A DNA stretch of 64,000 bases. It comes from Kosakonia sacchari SP1 (lineage in GTDB: Bacteria > Pseudomonadota > Gammaproteobacteria > Enterobacterales > Enterobacteriaceae). A program made the translations under genes and the position numbers. The notes beneath the pieces were generated by a model that was given only the letters and a program-made list of their open reading frames with translations, made no database searches and was not told where the DNA came from. Below are positions 62,400-64,000 of the stretch, piece after piece (position 1 is the first letter of the stretch; the number at the start of each line of letters is the position of its first letter). The stretch is taken from positions 4,278,001 through 4,342,000 of the forward strand of contig NZ_CP007215.2 in assembly GCF_000300455.3 (NCBI RefSeq). Reading direction: 5' to 3'.

Positions 62400-63998
62400 T
62401 CAGAACGTTTCCCAGTTGGCTTCGCTGAAACTTTCGGTCGCTTTGGCCTGCGGTTTGCTGGCTGGCGTGACTAATGCCGGACGGCGTGCGCTACGCGTAC
62501 GGTTGACCTTGAATACCGCCACGGTTTCAGTCAGGCGCGCGGCCTGCTCTTCCAGTGCTGCAGCGGCAGCGGCAGACTCTTCTACCAGCGAGGCGTTCTG
62601 CTGGGTAACGCGGTCCATCTCGGCAACGGCCTGACCCACCTGATCGATACCACGGCTCTGCTCGTCAGACGCAGACGAGATTTCGCCCATAATGTCGGTC
62701 ACGCGCGTGACGGCGCTGACGATTTCAGCCATGGTTTCCCCGGCTTCATGCACCAGTGCGGCACCCGCATTGACACGATTACCAGAGTCTTCAATCAGCC
62801 CTTTAATCTCTTTCGCTGCCTGCGCGCTACGCTGCGCCAGGGTACGCACTTCGCCCGCAACCACGGCAAAGCCACGGCCTTGTTCGCCCGCGCGCGCCGC
62901 TTCAACGGCGGCGTTTAGCGCCAGGATGTTGGTCTGGAAGGCGATACCGTCAATCACGTTGGTAATCTGCGCGATTTTGCTGGAACTGGTGGCAATCTCA
63001 TCCATGGTGCGCACCACACCATCCACCACGTCACCGCCTTTCTTCGCAGTACCGGACGCATTCAGCGCCAGTTGCGTTGCCTGACGGGCGTTGTCGGCGT
63101 TCTGTTTCACCGTCGCGGTGAGCTGCTCCATGCTAGCAGCGGTCTCTTCCAGAGAAGCAGCCTGCTGCTCAGTGCGTGAAGAGAGATCGTTACTGCCGGC
63201 AGAAATTTCACCCGCGCCAGTGTAAATGGTGTCTGCGCCATCACGAACGACGCTCACGGTTTTCACCAGCGACTGCTGCATTTCCTGAACATTCTGCGCC
63301 AACAGCGCCATTTCGTTTTTGCCTTCGGCGTCGATGTTATGCGTCAAATCGCCGCTTGCGATGTGGCGGATATGGCTCATCACCTCATGCAACGGCTTCA
63401 GCAGAACGCGCTGCATCGCAACCCAGCTCATGACAATCACCGCCAGCACAACCAGCATCACCGTACCGAGGATCCACAGGATACGCTGGTAATCGCGTTC
63501 ATTCTGGACGATCCCTTCACTCGCCAGTACGGTTTGCGCATCGCGCCACGCGCGATAGCTCTTCTGCATGGCAACTTGTTTCGCTTCGGCGTTCTGGCGG
63601 AACATATCTTCCAGATTCCCGGCGAGCAGCAGACGGTTCATCTCTGTCAGCGTCGCATGGTAGATGCCGTATTGCGTTTCCAGATCTTTCGACAGGTTTT
63701 TATCCAGCCCTGGGGTGTCCGGAATAGTTTTGTACTTCTCGAAATGCTGTTGCGCCTGGTTCAGCAAGTTGGTGGCCGTTTGCGCCAGTTCATTAAGCTG
63801 GCCGCCATTAATCTGGCTGGCAGTGCTGCTTTGCAGACGCAGCATGCCGCGGTTCAGCGTCACACGCGCCTGGTTGAGACTGATCCAGGCATCGGTAAAT
63901 TCGGAAACGTTCTGGCTGGAAACCTGAGAAACGTTGAAGTTGTTTTTATCGTTATTAAGCGCACTGATGAACACGCCAGCGGAGATCAGCTGCATGGC
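62400..63998 (-). CDS. methyl-accepting chemotaxis protein, Tsr/Tar-like (5' end outside window)
   Basis: About 533 residues are present; the N-terminal few (membrane segment 1) run past the right edge. A Tsr/Tar-like periplasmic four-helix domain ([19 protein letters not shown]...) is followed by membrane segment 2 ([19 protein letters not shown]), HAMP, methylation helices and the signalling tip [32 protein letters not shown]. It ends NWETF, the pentapeptide that tethers CheR and CheB, so it is a high-abundance-type receptor. Its position next to ytfF differs from E. coli tsr; the ligand cannot be assigned. Confidence 0.95.
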   Translation of the reverse strand, partial: AMQLISAGVFISALNNDKNNFNVSQVSSQNVSEFTDAWISLNQARVTLNRGMLRLQSSTASQINGGQLNELAQTATNLLNQAQQHFEKYKTIPDTPGLDKNLSKDLETQYGIYHATLTEMNRLLLAGNLEDMFRQNAEAKQVAMQKSYRAWRDAQTVLASEGIVQNERDYQRILWILGTVMLVVLAVIVMSWVAMQRVLLKPLHEVMSHIRHIASGDLTHNIDAEGKNEMALLAQNVQEMQQSLVKTVSVVRDGADTIYTGAGEISAGSNDLSSRTEQQAASLEETAASMEQLTATVKQNADNARQATQLALNASGTAKKGGDVVDGVVRTMDEIATSSSKIAQITNVIDGIAFQTNILALNAAVEAARAGEQGRGFAVVAGEVRTLAQRSAQAAKEIKGLIEDSGNRVNAGAALVHEAGETMAEIVSAVTRVTDIMGEISSASDEQSRGIDQVGQAVAEMDRVTQQNASLVEESAAAAAALEEQAARLTETVAVFKVNRTRSARRPALVTPASKPQAKATESFSEANWETF

Positions 63999-64000
63999 AC

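Noticed and set aside
1-64000. Search for tRNA, rRNA, CRISPR arrays, insertion sequences and phage genes
   Set aside because: No cloverleaf-like segment, regularly spaced direct repeats, transposase, integrase or phage structural gene could be recognised on either strand.

Overview
The window is a chromosomal segment from a member of the Enterobacteriaceae. Most proteins are near-identical in length and motifs to their Escherichia coli K-12 counterparts, and their order follows the E. coli argI-pyrBI ... mgtA-tre-nrdDG ... pmbA-mpl-fbp-ytf-cpdB stretch. Gene content outside that backbone (an arginine-deiminase-type island end, a secreted GH20 hexosaminidase, an extra amino-sugar-acid operon) fits the Enterobacter/Kosakonia/Klebsiella side of the family better than E. 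coli K-12. No phage, insertion sequence, tRNA, rRNA or CRISPR array was seen.

Layout. Positions 1-2450 hold the 3' end of an ornithine carbamoyltransferase gene, a YfcC-type transporter and an ArgR-type regulator, the tail of an arginine catabolic cluster. Then come pyrL-pyrB-pyrI with its UTP-sensing attenuator and ridA (2497-4604), a secreted GH20 beta-N-acetylhexosaminidase (4746-7130), mgtA with its mgtL leader peptide and PhoP box (7288-10265), the trehalose genes treR-treB-treC (10382-14576), and the anaerobic ribonucleotide reductase pair nrdD-nrdG (14961-17748) with FNR, NrdR and DnaA-like sites upstream and an ERIC-like repeat between the genes. A relBE-type toxin-antitoxin pair and a divergent AraC regulator/short-chain dehydrogenase pair follow (17754-20221).

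The most unusual part is 20256-28888, a ten-gene minus-strand operon. Its first five products are a small PRD-like protein, a glycine-rich protein with an SFCGSGG motif, a DUF4312 protein and two multi-pass membrane proteins (DUF4311, DUF4310). Next come a metallo-amidohydrolase, a DgaE-type PLP ammonia-lyase, a DgaF-type aldolase, an exported lactonase and a PRD/EIIB/EIIA-type regulator. The enzymes match the D-glucosaminate-6-phosphate route (to pyruvate and glyceraldehyde 3-phosphate), but the usual PTS permease is absent. Its place is taken by uncharacterised membrane and small proteins. I regard this as the best candidate for an undescribed uptake and catabolic system.

From 29139 onward the backbone resumes: a LysR regulator/quinone oxidoreductase pair, a structured non-coding stretch (31105-31572), cybC, pmbA, darP, an exported aldose-epimerase-like protein, mpl, fbp, a zinc-ribbon membrane protein with a chemoreceptor, the galactofuranose ABC transporter ytfQRT-yjfF, ppa, ytfP-tamB-tamA, msrA, paeA (ytfL), ytfK, ytfJ, cysQ, cpdB, ytfH/ytfG, an AraC regulator, ytfF and a second chemoreceptor cut by the window end.
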